Below, one piece after another: positions 14,863-20,389 of a stretch of 20,389 nt of DNA (position 1 is its first letter; each line of letters begins with the position of its first letter). The stretch comes from CAIKMD01 sp036490955 (GTDB lineage Bacteria > Pseudomonadota > Alphaproteobacteria > ATCC43930 > CGMCC-115725), in assembly GCA_036490955.1 (NCBI GenBank), contig DASXCX010000083.1, positions 1-20,389 on the forward strand, written 5' to 3'. The notes under the pieces were generated by a model. The model made no database searches. It was not told the DNA's origin and worked only from the letters and a program-made list of their open reading frames with translations. A program made the translations under genes and the position numbers.

Positions 14863-15717
14863 TTGACCAGTGGAATCGCGGCGGGACATAAACGTCGTGG
14901 GAGTCTCGCCATCGATTCGCTTTCGCCCACGACCGATTTCGCGCGCCTGAGCCGCGCCGCGCTCGAGGCGATGGCCGCCGCCGGACGGGCGCTGCTCGAG
15001 TCTGAGCACACGATGGCGGCGTCCGGTACCTCGCCGCTTGCGGAAGCGTTGCGCGGCGCGGCGCCGATCTATGAGTGGCGGCACTATCCGAGCGGCGATA
15101 TCTACGATCCCGCCAGTCACGCGCAGTATTTCTATCATGCGCATCCACCCGGCGAGCGTCGCGCTGTCGCGGGCGGGGAGGAGCATGGCCACTTCCATAT
15201 CTTCCTGCGCGCCCGCGGCATGCCCGCAGGCGTGCGCCCGCTGGTAATGCCGGAATTCGCGGTCGCGAATAACCCTGCCGCGCCGAAAGCGCCGATCGTT
15301 GCGTCGGCGCCCGAGACCGCGGCCGGCGAGGAAGCCGATCCCTGGAGCCATCTCGTCGCTATCGCGATGGATGCGAACGGCGCGCCGCTGCGCTTCTTCA
15401 CCACCAATCGCTGGGTGACCGGCGAGACCTGGTATCCCGCCGCCGATGTCGTCCGAATGCTCGAGTGTTTCGCGCTCGGCGAGGCCGGCCCATCGCCGCT
15501 GCTCAATCGCTGGATCGCCGCGATGCTCGGGCTCTACAAGCCGCAACTCGCCGATCTTCTCGCCGGGCGCGATGCCGCGGTGATGGATTGGCGCCGCCGT
15601 CGCCGCGCCAAAGTACATGTTCTGGAGGATCAGCGGCTCGAGGTCACCTCGGCGCTGGCGATCGACATCGCGGCGCAGATCGCGCAAATCGACGCTGCGC
15701 TGCGCCGGGTCGCCTAA
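14863..15717 (+). CDS. conserved protein of unknown function (possibly DUF6969 family)
   Basis: A 284-residue soluble protein with no signal peptide or membrane segment. Notable features are YEWRHYPSGDIYDPASHAQYFYHAHP, then HGHFHIFLR, a His-rich pair that could bind metal, then SHLVAIAMD, TTNRWVTGETWYPA and a charged region WRRRRR-AKV near the C-terminus. I recall this pattern from unnamed proteins in rhizobia and Burkholderia and tentatively link it to DUF6969. The start is uncertain. TTG 14863 opens the frame but has no ribosome-binding site. GGGAG (14899-14903) sits 7 nt before an ATC at 14911, and the first in-frame ATG is at 14971. It follows the mla-like cluster by 27 nt and converges on a small secreted-protein gene 12 nt away. 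Confidence 0.75.
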   Translation: MTSGIAAGHKRRGSLAIDSLSPTTDFARLSRAALEAMAAAGRALLESEHTMAASGTSPLAEALRGAAPIYEWRHYPSGDIYDPASHAQYFYHAHPPGERRAVAGGEEHGHFHIFLRARGMPAGVRPLVMPEFAVANNPAAPKAPIVASAPETAAGEEADPWSHLVAIAMDANGAPLRFFTTNRWVTGETWYPAADVVRMLECFALGEAGPSPLLNRWIAAMLGLYKPQLADLLAGRDAAVMDWRRRRRAKVHVLEDQRLEVTSALAIDIAAQIAQIDAALRRVA

Positions 15718-15729
15718 AAGATCGGAAGC

Positions 15730-16026
15730 TTATTGGCCCGTGGCGGGAGACGCCGCTGGCCCGGCCGGGACCACGGGCAAATGGTGCTGGCGCAGGCAAT
15801 TCTGGCGGAAGGCCTCGCGCTTGGCGTTGCCGTCGGTCGTATGGTCGGGATACTGCTTGGCCGCCAGCCGCGCGCAATCCGACATCTGGTGCCAGACGTT
15901 GAAGCTTTGCTGTTGCTGCGCATCGGCGCGCGCCAAGCGCGGCGACACTGTCAGCACCAAAGCGGCGGCTAATGCGAAACCGGTCGACGCGATCGCGGTA
16001 CGGCGGATGTTCGTTGGCAGGTTCAT
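15730..16026 (-). CDS. small secreted protein of unknown function, two cysteines
   Basis: A 98-residue protein with a signal peptide (1-36; likely cleavage LARADA-QQQ). The mature part of about 62 residues begins with a Gln run and WHQMSDCARLAAKQYPDHT, and has C51 and C77, which could form one disulfide in the periplasm. The tail is Pro/Ala rich. The frame is open to 16068, but ATG 16026 overlaps the stop of the upstream gene by 4 nt (ATGA), which fixes the start. It is coupled to the two-segment membrane protein before it. I do not recognise a family. Confidence 0.75.
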   Translation of the reverse strand: MNLPTNIRRTAIASTGFALAAALVLTVSPRLARADAQQQQSFNVWHQMSDCARLAAKQYPDHTTDGNAKREAFRQNCLRQHHLPVVPAGPAASPATGQ

Positions 16027-16370
16027 GCGTTCGATTCCAGTGCGGAGTTTTGCTGCCGACGGCGCCACAGCGCGATCGGCACATAGGCGATAAGATAGGC
16101 GAAAAGCGGGGCCTCGATCAGAAGCACCGACTTGCCCTGCTCGCGGCGCAGCAGCCGCTGTGCCGTTTCATGTGCCTCGGCGAGGCAGGTCTCGGCTGCC
16201 GGCCCGACGCGCTCGCCGCAGGCATCGTCGACATAATCGTCGACCGTGGTCAGCCGGCCGTCAACCCGCACCGCATCCTTGAATTGCGGATAGATGCGCC
16301 AGGTCATGACCGCCATCCAGGCAATGACCAGCACAAACAGGTAAGACGACAGCTTCGGTGTTGCGGGCAA
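16023..16370 (-). CDS. small two-transmembrane-segment protein of unknown function
   Basis: A 115-residue inner-membrane protein with segments at about 9-24 and 81-102. The loop between them (about 25-80) is hydrophilic and carries two cysteines (C51, C62), so it probably faces the periplasm, where they could pair. The start is TTG at 16370, with GGAGA about 10 nt upstream; the only nearby ATG (16399-16397) is out of frame. A perfect TATAAT at 16403-16398 lies 28 nt upstream of the start codon. The downstream gene overlaps by 4 nt. No family recognised. Confidence 0.7.
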   Translation of the reverse strand: MPATPKLSSYLFVLVIAWMAVMTWRIYPQFKDAVRVDGRLTTVDDYVDDACGERVGPAAETCLAEAHETAQRLLRREQGKSVLLIEAPLFAYLIAYVPIALWRRRQQNSALESNA

Positions 16371-16397
16371 CGGCGCGGCTTCTCCGATCGGTGCCGC

Positions 16398-16426
16398 ATT
16401 ATAACGGCTGCCGGCAGCCCGGCATC
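16398..16426 (-). promoter_or_regulatory. promoter with perfect TATAAT and a 14-bp palindrome filling the spacer
   Basis: On the minus strand TATAAT (16403-16398) is a consensus -10. Two bases upstream is a perfect palindrome GGCTGCC-GGCAGCC (16419-16406), which fills the space where a -35 to -10 spacer would lie. A -35 at about 16426-16421 (GATGCC) is far from consensus, so activation or repression at the palindrome is plausible. It would drive the two small envelope-protein genes, with a leader of about 20 nt. Confidence 0.45.
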
Positions 16427-16455
16427 CGTACGCCGCTAAAAAATATTTCAGGATA

Positions 16456-16481
16456 GTCGGCGAATCGCGGCCGCGACCGAC
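16456..16481 (-). other. GC-rich palindrome/hairpin downstream of the monooxygenase gene
   Basis: TCGCGGCCGCGA (16465-16476) is a perfect 12-bp palindrome, flanked by GTCGG (16456-16460) and CCGAC (16477-16481), which can also pair. On the minus strand it lies 8 nt after the monooxygenase stop and is followed about 13 nt later by TTTTTT (16442-16437). It may help end transcription, but the T-run is too far for a standard terminator. Confidence 0.3.
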
Positions 16482-16488
16482 CGGTGGC

Positions 16489-17693
16489 TTAATCGATACC
16501 GGCAGCGTGCCGCACGCTCCAGATCATCGAGCTGCGGACGACATACTCCTTATGGCGCACCGGATCGGCGGCGATCGCGCGCAACTCGTCGAGATTGCGC
16601 TGTCGTACCGCCGGGTCTTTCTCCTCGAGCACCTGCTTGTTGCGGATCGACTGTGCCTGGACGAAGGCGACATTGGCGGCGCGCCGCTGCCGGACATATT
16701 TGTCGAGCAGGCTATCGTCGGCCTCGCCGCGCGCGACCTTGGCGAGTTTCTCGCCGAGATTGAAGGCGGCATGCACCGAGCCGTTGAGGCCGAATGCGCC
16801 GAGCGGGTTGTTCACATGCGCCGCATCGCCGACGATGAGAAGGCGCCCCTGGCGGAAGTCGGCGGCGACGCGCTGATGCACGCGGTAGATGTTGGTGTGC
16901 TCGATATCGAAGGGGCCGGGCAGGTTGAGGAAATGCGTGAGGGCCTGCGCCGAGAAGCCGTGATCCAGCACTGCCTCGTCGGGCAAAGCGGGATCGGGTG
17001 GGAAGAGCACGCGCCAGAGGCCGGGCGGTCCGTCATGCGGCATCTTGAAGATCGCGCCCCAATCGACCGGATCGGCGACATAGGCGTTGAGCGTGTAGCC
17101 GTGCGGGGCGAGGTCTTGCCGGATGCCGATGACGAGAAAGCGCTCGGGCCAGGTGAAGCCCTCGAAGGCGACATTCATCAGATGGCGCACCGCGCTGCGC
17201 GCGCCATCGGCGCCGATGAGATAGGAGCCGCGCGCCGTCGCGATGCCGCCCGGCGTCTCGAAGCGCGCGGTGACGCCGTCCGCATCCTGCGTCGCGTCGA
17301 TAAAGCGATGCGCGAATTCCACCTTGCCGCCGAGCGCCTCGAAGCGCCGCTGCAAAAGCGGCGTCAGCTTGAATTGCTCGCAATGGAAGCGGAACGGATA
17401 AGGCGTTTCGTCTTTCAGAAGCGAGAGGTCCCACTCGACGATCACGCCTTCCTCGCGGCCGCGGATCTGCCAGCGCGGCACGCGGATGCCGATGGCGAGG
17501 AAATCCTTCGCGACGCCGATCGTGTCGAGCATTTCGAGGGTCGGGGATGGATCGAGCCGGCCCGCAGATCGCGCGGGAGCTTCCCTTCGGCCTCGAAGAC
17601 CCGCGAAGCGACGCCCGCCTGCGCCAGGATGGCGGCAACGGCGAGGCCGGCGGGGCCGGCGCCGACGATGATGACGGGATCGCGCTCTGACAA
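16489..17693 (-). pseudogene. FAD-dependent monooxygenase, interrupted by a single-base frameshift
   Basis: The gene encodes a flavoprotein hydroxylase of the UbiH/PheA type (about 401 residues when repaired). The N-terminus has the Rossmann motif VIIVGAGPAGLAVA (GAGPAG at 11-16) and continues to RAGSIHP in one frame. The rest (TLEMLDTIGVAKDF onward, including VGDAAHVNNPLGAFGLNGSVHAAFNL, the second FAD motif) is in another frame. The break is at GGGG, 17543-17546. One more base would restore RAGSIHPPTLEML, a familiar motif of this family. The start is TTG 17693 with GAGGAG just upstream. The alternative long frame beginning at 17757 has a non-family Arg-rich N-terminus and is not the true start. 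The break is either a sequencing or assembly error in a homopolymer or a real mutation. The substrate is unknown, likely an aromatic compound. Confidence 0.85.
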
Positions 17694-17753
17694 AGGACTC
17701 CTCGCGGCGGCTGAAGCCGGCGGCGCGCGAGACTAAGGACGGGGCAGGGAGTG

Positions 17754-17972
17754 TCAACCGCCGCGATGTCGCGGCTTCTCGCTCAAATCCTGTTCTGGGC
17801 TTTTCTTGGCCAACCCTTCGGACGGCAGCTCTTCCGTCGGCTCAGTGGTTTCGTCGTCCTTGCGCCCGGTTTCTTCGCGCGGTGGCTCGCCCTGCGGATC
17901 GATCAGCCCGCCGCCGGGCTTCTTGTAAAAATCCTCCTGAGCGCGGCGGTCGCCGCCCTTCGGGTCGCCCAT
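17754..17972 (-). CDS. small acidic, disordered protein of unknown function
   Basis: A 72-residue hydrophilic protein with no hydrophobic stretch or cysteine. It is rich in Glu, Lys, Pro, Asp and Gly, and likely disordered. The ribosome-binding site AGGAGG lies 6 nt before the ATG (17972), one of the strongest in the window, which supports a real gene. The frameshifted monooxygenase starts 60 nt downstream on the same strand and may be co-transcribed. It is divergent from the TMEM175-type gene over 77 nt. No family recognised with certainty. Confidence 0.6.
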   Translation of the reverse strand: MGDPKGGDRRAQEDFYKKPGGGLIDPQGEPPREETGRKDDETTEPTEELPSEGLAKKSPEQDLSEKPRHRGG

Positions 17973-18049
17973 GGCTTGCCTCCTGAAGCTGCCGAGAAGA
18001 TAGTCGGGCGCGCGCGGCGTGGTTCCGCAAGGGGCAGGGAAAAGGCGGC

Positions 18050-18637
18050 ATGGGCAAGGGGCGCATCGAGGCGTTCACCGACGGCGTCATCGCCATCATC
18101 ATCACCATCATGGTGCTGGAGCTGAAGCTGCCGCCGTCCGTCGACGGGCCGGGCTTGCTGAGCTTCCTGCCGAGCCTGCTCATCTACGCGCTGAGCTTCC
18201 TCAATGTCGGCATCTTCTGGAACAACCATCACCACATGCTGCATGCGACGCGCGAGGTGAGCGGCCGGGTGCTGTGGCCGAATCTCTTCCTGTTGTTCTG
18301 GCTCTCGCTCGTTCCCTTCGTGATCCGCTGGATCGGCGAAGCCGGGATCGTGCCGCTGCCCGTCGCAAGCTATGGCTTCGTCCTGGCGATGAGCGCGATC
18401 TGCTACTACTGGCTCGAGCGTTCCATTATCGCCGTCAATCGCCACAACGGCTTCCTCGCCGACGCGATCGGACATGAATGGAAGGGTCTCTTGTCGCTCG
18501 GCATTTACGTGGCCGGAATGGCGCTGGCCTTTGTCAGCCCGTGGATCGCGCTGGCGCTTTATTTCGGCAACGCGATGATGTGGTTCGCGCCGGACAAACG
18601 CATCGAGCGCGCCGCCCGCACGCAACGGACCGACTAA
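18050..18637 (+). CDS. TMEM175-family potassium channel (DUF1211)
   Basis: A 195-residue inner-membrane protein with about six hydrophobic segments. The N-terminal RIEAFTDGVIAI (5-16) matches the RxxxFSD signature of bacterial TMEM175 channels (Thr for Ser). TM1 carries the Ile/Leu pore-lining pattern (IIITIMVLEL). A NHHHMLHATREVSGRVLWPNLFLLFWLSLVPF block is also typical. It is expected to form a tetrameric K+-selective channel without a GYG filter. ATG 18050 has GGGAAAAGG upstream. It is convergent with the downstream secreted protein gene, 26 nt apart with no hairpin seen. Confidence 0.9.
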   Translation: MGKGRIEAFTDGVIAIIITIMVLELKLPPSVDGPGLLSFLPSLLIYALSFLNVGIFWNNHHHMLHATREVSGRVLWPNLFLLFWLSLVPFVIRWIGEAGIVPLPVASYGFVLAMSAICYYWLERSIIAVNRHNGFLADAIGHEWKGLLSLGIYVAGMALAFVSPWIALALYFGNAMMWFAPDKRIERAARTQRTD

Positions 18638-18663
18638 ATCGTCCGCCGCGCGCGCCGCCGCCC

Positions 18664-19278
18664 TCACATCGGCGGCTTGACGCCGTTCTTCTCGACCGTG
18701 ATGTTGGCGCTGCTGAGCGCGCCGTTATCGGCTTTCGTCGCGAGGATGAAGACGGCGCGGCCGGGCTTCAGATCGGCGGCGCTCGCCGGCTTGGGCGACG
18801 GCGCGACGATCTGCGTCTTCTTGTCGACGATGACCTGCGCGACGCTGCCCTTGTAATTGATCGACAGCAACGGGCCCTGCGCGCTTTTGGCGACGCCGTC
18901 GACATGAGCGTTGGTCATCGTCGCGTTGGGCACGAGGTCCCACGGCGATTGCGTCTCGGGGATGTTGAGATTGGCGGGGAAGAAATGCACCTCGACCGCG
19001 TGCAGCTTGCCGTCCTGGCCGGGCACCGAGGTCGTACCGACGAAATCGCCAGCATGGATGTCGCCGAGCTTCTTCCGCACCAGGGCGCGCACCGTGTAGT
19101 TGGGCGCCAACGCCACATCGACATTGCCTTTCTCCGGCGTCTTCACCGTGAGGGTCTGGCCGTCGTGCTTGGTGATCGTGCCCCGGACATTGACCCGCTG
19201 GACCTGCGGCGCTTGGGCCCATGCGGTCGTGCTAAAAGCCGCGAGCAAAGCGGCGGCGATGAACAGCTTCGAGCGCAT
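18664..19278 (-). CDS. secreted beta-rich protein of unknown function, tandem paralogue 1 (DUF5666-like)
   Basis: A 204-residue periplasmic or secreted protein. The signal peptide is 1-21 (AWA-QAP). The mature part shows VRGTITKHDGQTLTVKT, APNYTVRALVRKKLGDIHAGDFVGTTSVPG, DGKLHAVEVHFFP, TMTNAHVDGVAK and a C-terminal VEKNGVKPPM. Repeated short beta strands suggest an OB-fold or DUF5666-like barrel; this is from memory. The ribosome-binding site AAGGAG is about 7 nt before the ATG. It is about half identical by eye to the gene just upstream (19373-19990), and a terminator lies between them. No function is known to me. Confidence 0.85.
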   Translation of the reverse strand: MRSKLFIAAALLAAFSTTAWAQAPQVQRVNVRGTITKHDGQTLTVKTPEKGNVDVALAPNYTVRALVRKKLGDIHAGDFVGTTSVPGQDGKLHAVEVHFFPANLNIPETQSPWDLVPNATMTNAHVDGVAKSAQGPLLSINYKGSVAQVIVDKKTQIVAPSPKPASAADLKPGRAVFILATKADNGALSSANITVEKNGVKPPM

Positions 19279-19304
19279 CTCATTCTCCTTTTTTGTTCGA
19301 CGGC

Positions 19305-19341
19305 AAAGAAAAACCGCGAAGCGCTGTCAGGCGCCTCGCGG
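19305..19341 (-). terminator. rho-independent terminator between the two paralogues
   Basis: On the minus strand, CCGCGAGGCGC and GCGCTTCGCGG form an 11-bp stem with one mismatch around a 6-nt loop. The stem (19341-19314) is followed at once by TTTTT-C-TTT (19313-19305). It lies 32 nt after the stop of the upstream paralogue and ends about 27 nt before the start of the downstream one. It could end the first transcript or act as an attenuator for the second gene. Confidence 0.8.
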
Positions 19342-19372
19342 TCATCCTAGTTCAAGTCTCGCACGCGAATGG

Positions 19373-19990
19373 TCACATCGGCGGCTTGACGCCGTTTTTC
19401 TCGACCGTCGCGTTGTTGGCGCTGAGGCTGCCGTCGGCGCCCTTGTTGGCGCGGACGAATATGGCCTTGCCGGGCTTCAGATCGCTCATCGCGCCATCGG
19501 CCGGACCGACGATCGCCGTCTTCTTGTCGACGATGATGTCCGTCGTCTGACCTTTATAGGTAACCGTGAGGTCGGTGCCGCTCTTCGCCTTGGCGACGCC
19601 GTTGACATGCGCGTTGGTCATCACGCTGCCCTGCGCGAGATCGTACGGCGTCTGCAACTCGGGCGCCTGCGCCGGCAGGTAATGGATCTCGACCGCGTGC
19701 AGCTTGCCGTCCTTGCCCGGCATCGAGGTCGAGGCGACGTAATCACCGTCCTTGATGTCGCTGAGTTTCTTCTTTACCAGCGTGCGCACGGCGGTGTTCG
19801 GTGCCAGCGCGATGCTGACGGTCTGGCCCTCGCGCGTCTTGACGCTGAGATTCTGGCCATCGAGCTTCACGATCTTGCCGCGGACATTGACCGTGGGCGG
19901 CGGGGCGCCCCCGCCGGCCGGAGCTTGTGCAAAGGCCGGCATGGCCAAAGCGGCCATCGTCAGAGCGATGAGGAATGACTTCGTGCGCAT
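19373..19990 (-). CDS. secreted beta-rich protein of unknown function, tandem paralogue 2 (DUF5666-like)
   Basis: A 205-residue periplasmic or secreted protein, the first of the pair in the direction of transcription. The signal peptide is 1-21 (AFA-QAP), followed by a Gly/Ala/Pro linker. The same blocks as the neighbour are present: VRGKIVKLDGQNLSVKT, VRTLVKKKLSDIKDGDYV, GKDGKLHAVEIHYLP, VMTNAHVNGVAK, IIVDKKTAIVGP and the shared VEKNGVKPPM ending. It has no cysteine in the mature part. The ribosome-binding site GGGAGG lies 6 nt before ATG 19990. A strong terminator follows. It is divergent from prfC across 147 nt. Confidence 0.85.
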   Translation of the reverse strand: MRTKSFLIALTMAALAMPAFAQAPAGGGAPPPTVNVRGKIVKLDGQNLSVKTREGQTVSIALAPNTAVRTLVKKKLSDIKDGDYVASTSMPGKDGKLHAVEIHYLPAQAPELQTPYDLAQGSVMTNAHVNGVAKAKSGTDLTVTYKGQTTDIIVDKKTAIVGPADGAMSDLKPGKAIFVRANKGADGSLSANNATVEKNGVKPPM

Positions 19991-20032
19991 GGGGCACCTC
20001 CCGATTTGATTGTTGCTGGAAACCTGGCGTCG

Positions 20033-20048
20033 CGGCGGAATTCCGCCG
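20033..20048. promoter_or_regulatory. perfect 16-bp palindrome in the divergent region upstream of prfC
   Basis: CGGCGGAA-TTCCGCCG is fully symmetric and lies 43 nt upstream of the paralogue-2 start and 90 nt upstream of prfC. It could be an operator for a dimeric regulator. A TTGACA (20109-20114) sits near prfC, but no well-spaced -10 follows it. No other feature is seen in this 147-nt gap. Confidence 0.3.
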
Positions 20049-20137
20049 GATTCTTAGCAGATGGCTCCGGCCGACCCGCTCACGTTTCTGTTATCGCACG
20101 CGTTGCTTTTGACAGTTTCCGCCACTAATTACCAGCC

Positions 20138-20389
20138 ATGACCCAGCTCGCCGCCGAAATTGCTAGACGGCGCACTTTCGCGATCATTTCCCATCCCGAT
20201 GCCGGCAAGACCACGCTGACCGAGAAGCTCCTGCTGTTCGGCGGCGCGATCCAGCTTGCCGGTCACGTCAAGGCCAAACGCAACCGCCGCTCGACGCAGT
20301 CCGACTGGATGGCGATCGAGCGCGAGCGTGGCATTTCGGTCGTCACTTCGGTGATGACCTTCGAATATGGCGATCACGTCTTCAATCTG
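20138..20389 (+). CDS. prfC: peptide chain release factor 3, 5' fragment
   Basis: The first 84 residues of a GTPase that recycles release factors RF1/RF2 after translation termination, in the cytosol. The P-loop SHPDAGKTTLTEKLL (residues 18-32) is the PrfC form. KAKRNRRSTQSDWMAIERERGISV (45-68) is the family-specific switch I region, distinguishing it from EF-G. The frame runs off the right edge. ATG 20138 gives the usual N-terminus, although no clear ribosome-binding site precedes it. Confidence 0.96.
   Translation, partial: MTQLAAEIARRRTFAIISHPDAGKTTLTEKLLLFGGAIQLAGHVKAKRNRRSTQSDWMAIERERGISVVTSVMTFEYGDHVFNL

Noticed and set aside
16464..16477. Palindrome TCGCGGCCGCGA as a firm rho-independent terminator
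   Set aside because: The T-run is about 13 nt away from the stem; kept only as a low-confidence hairpin.
16507..17736. Long plus-strand open frame (409 residues) opposite the monooxygenase
   Set aside because: It is antisense to a gene with clear FAD motifs; its composition (Arg, Ala, Glu rich) is the usual shadow of GC-rich coding DNA.
17547..17757. Extended Arg-rich N-terminus for the monooxygenase starting at 17757
   Set aside because: The true N-terminus with the Rossmann motif is in the neighbouring frame starting at 17693; the extension is out-of-frame reading of that segment.
20109..20131. TTGACA with TAATTA as a prfC promoter
   Set aside because: The spacing is only 11 nt, too short for a sigma-70-type promoter.
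1..20389. Mobile element, prophage or defence island
   Set aside because: No transposase, integrase, terminal inverted repeats, CRISPR repeats or toxin-antitoxin pair was recognised; composition looks even across the window.

Overview
The window is a gene-dense, GC-rich chromosomal segment. It has short intergenic gaps, many ATGA-type overlaps and a high share of non-ATG starts. Gene content and the thrB-rnhA-peroxiredoxin neighbourhood point to an alphaproteobacterium, perhaps a Rhodospirillales-like lineage; the rank below class is a guess. I see no tRNA, rRNA, CRISPR array, insertion sequence or phage gene. No stretch over 300 bases lacks a gene.

Layout. 1-4280 holds the 3' end of a GNAT acetyltransferase, yqgE (minus), a DsbD/ScsB-type disulfide reductase, a Prx5-type peroxiredoxin (plus), and rnhA and thrB (minus, thrB first). 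5350-10729 is a tight plus-strand run: lipoprotein, KirBac-type potassium channel, potF, potG, potH, potI. The gaps are 13, 4 and 2 nt, then a 4-nt overlap, then 10 nt. apt (minus) converges on potI, and their 3' ends overlap. 11336-14835 is a Mla-like phospholipid ABC system: STAS-MlaE fusion, MlaF, a long MlaD and a PqiC-like lipoprotein, followed by a conserved gene of unknown function. 15730-17972 on the minus strand carries a 72-residue acidic protein, a frameshifted FAD monooxygenase, and a coupled pair of small envelope proteins with their own promoter and palindrome. 18050-20389 holds a TMEM175-type channel, two tandem paralogous secreted proteins separated by a terminator, and the 5' end of prfC.

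How they work together. The most suggestive association is the inward-rectifier-type K+ channel gene placed immediately upstream of, and apparently co-translated with, a complete putrescine/spermidine importer. Polyamines are the classical pore blockers of eukaryotic Kir channels, so the linkage invites a functional explanation. A second K+ channel family (TMEM175) lies 11 kb away. The Mla-like cluster has no MlaA or MlaC in the window; the long MlaD helix plus an outer-membrane-type lipoprotein suggests a bridging, PqiB/PqiC-like mode of lipid transfer. The reductase-peroxiredoxin pair fits thiol-redox defence.

Most family assignments rest on clear motifs. All alignments to known proteins are from memory, not from searches.
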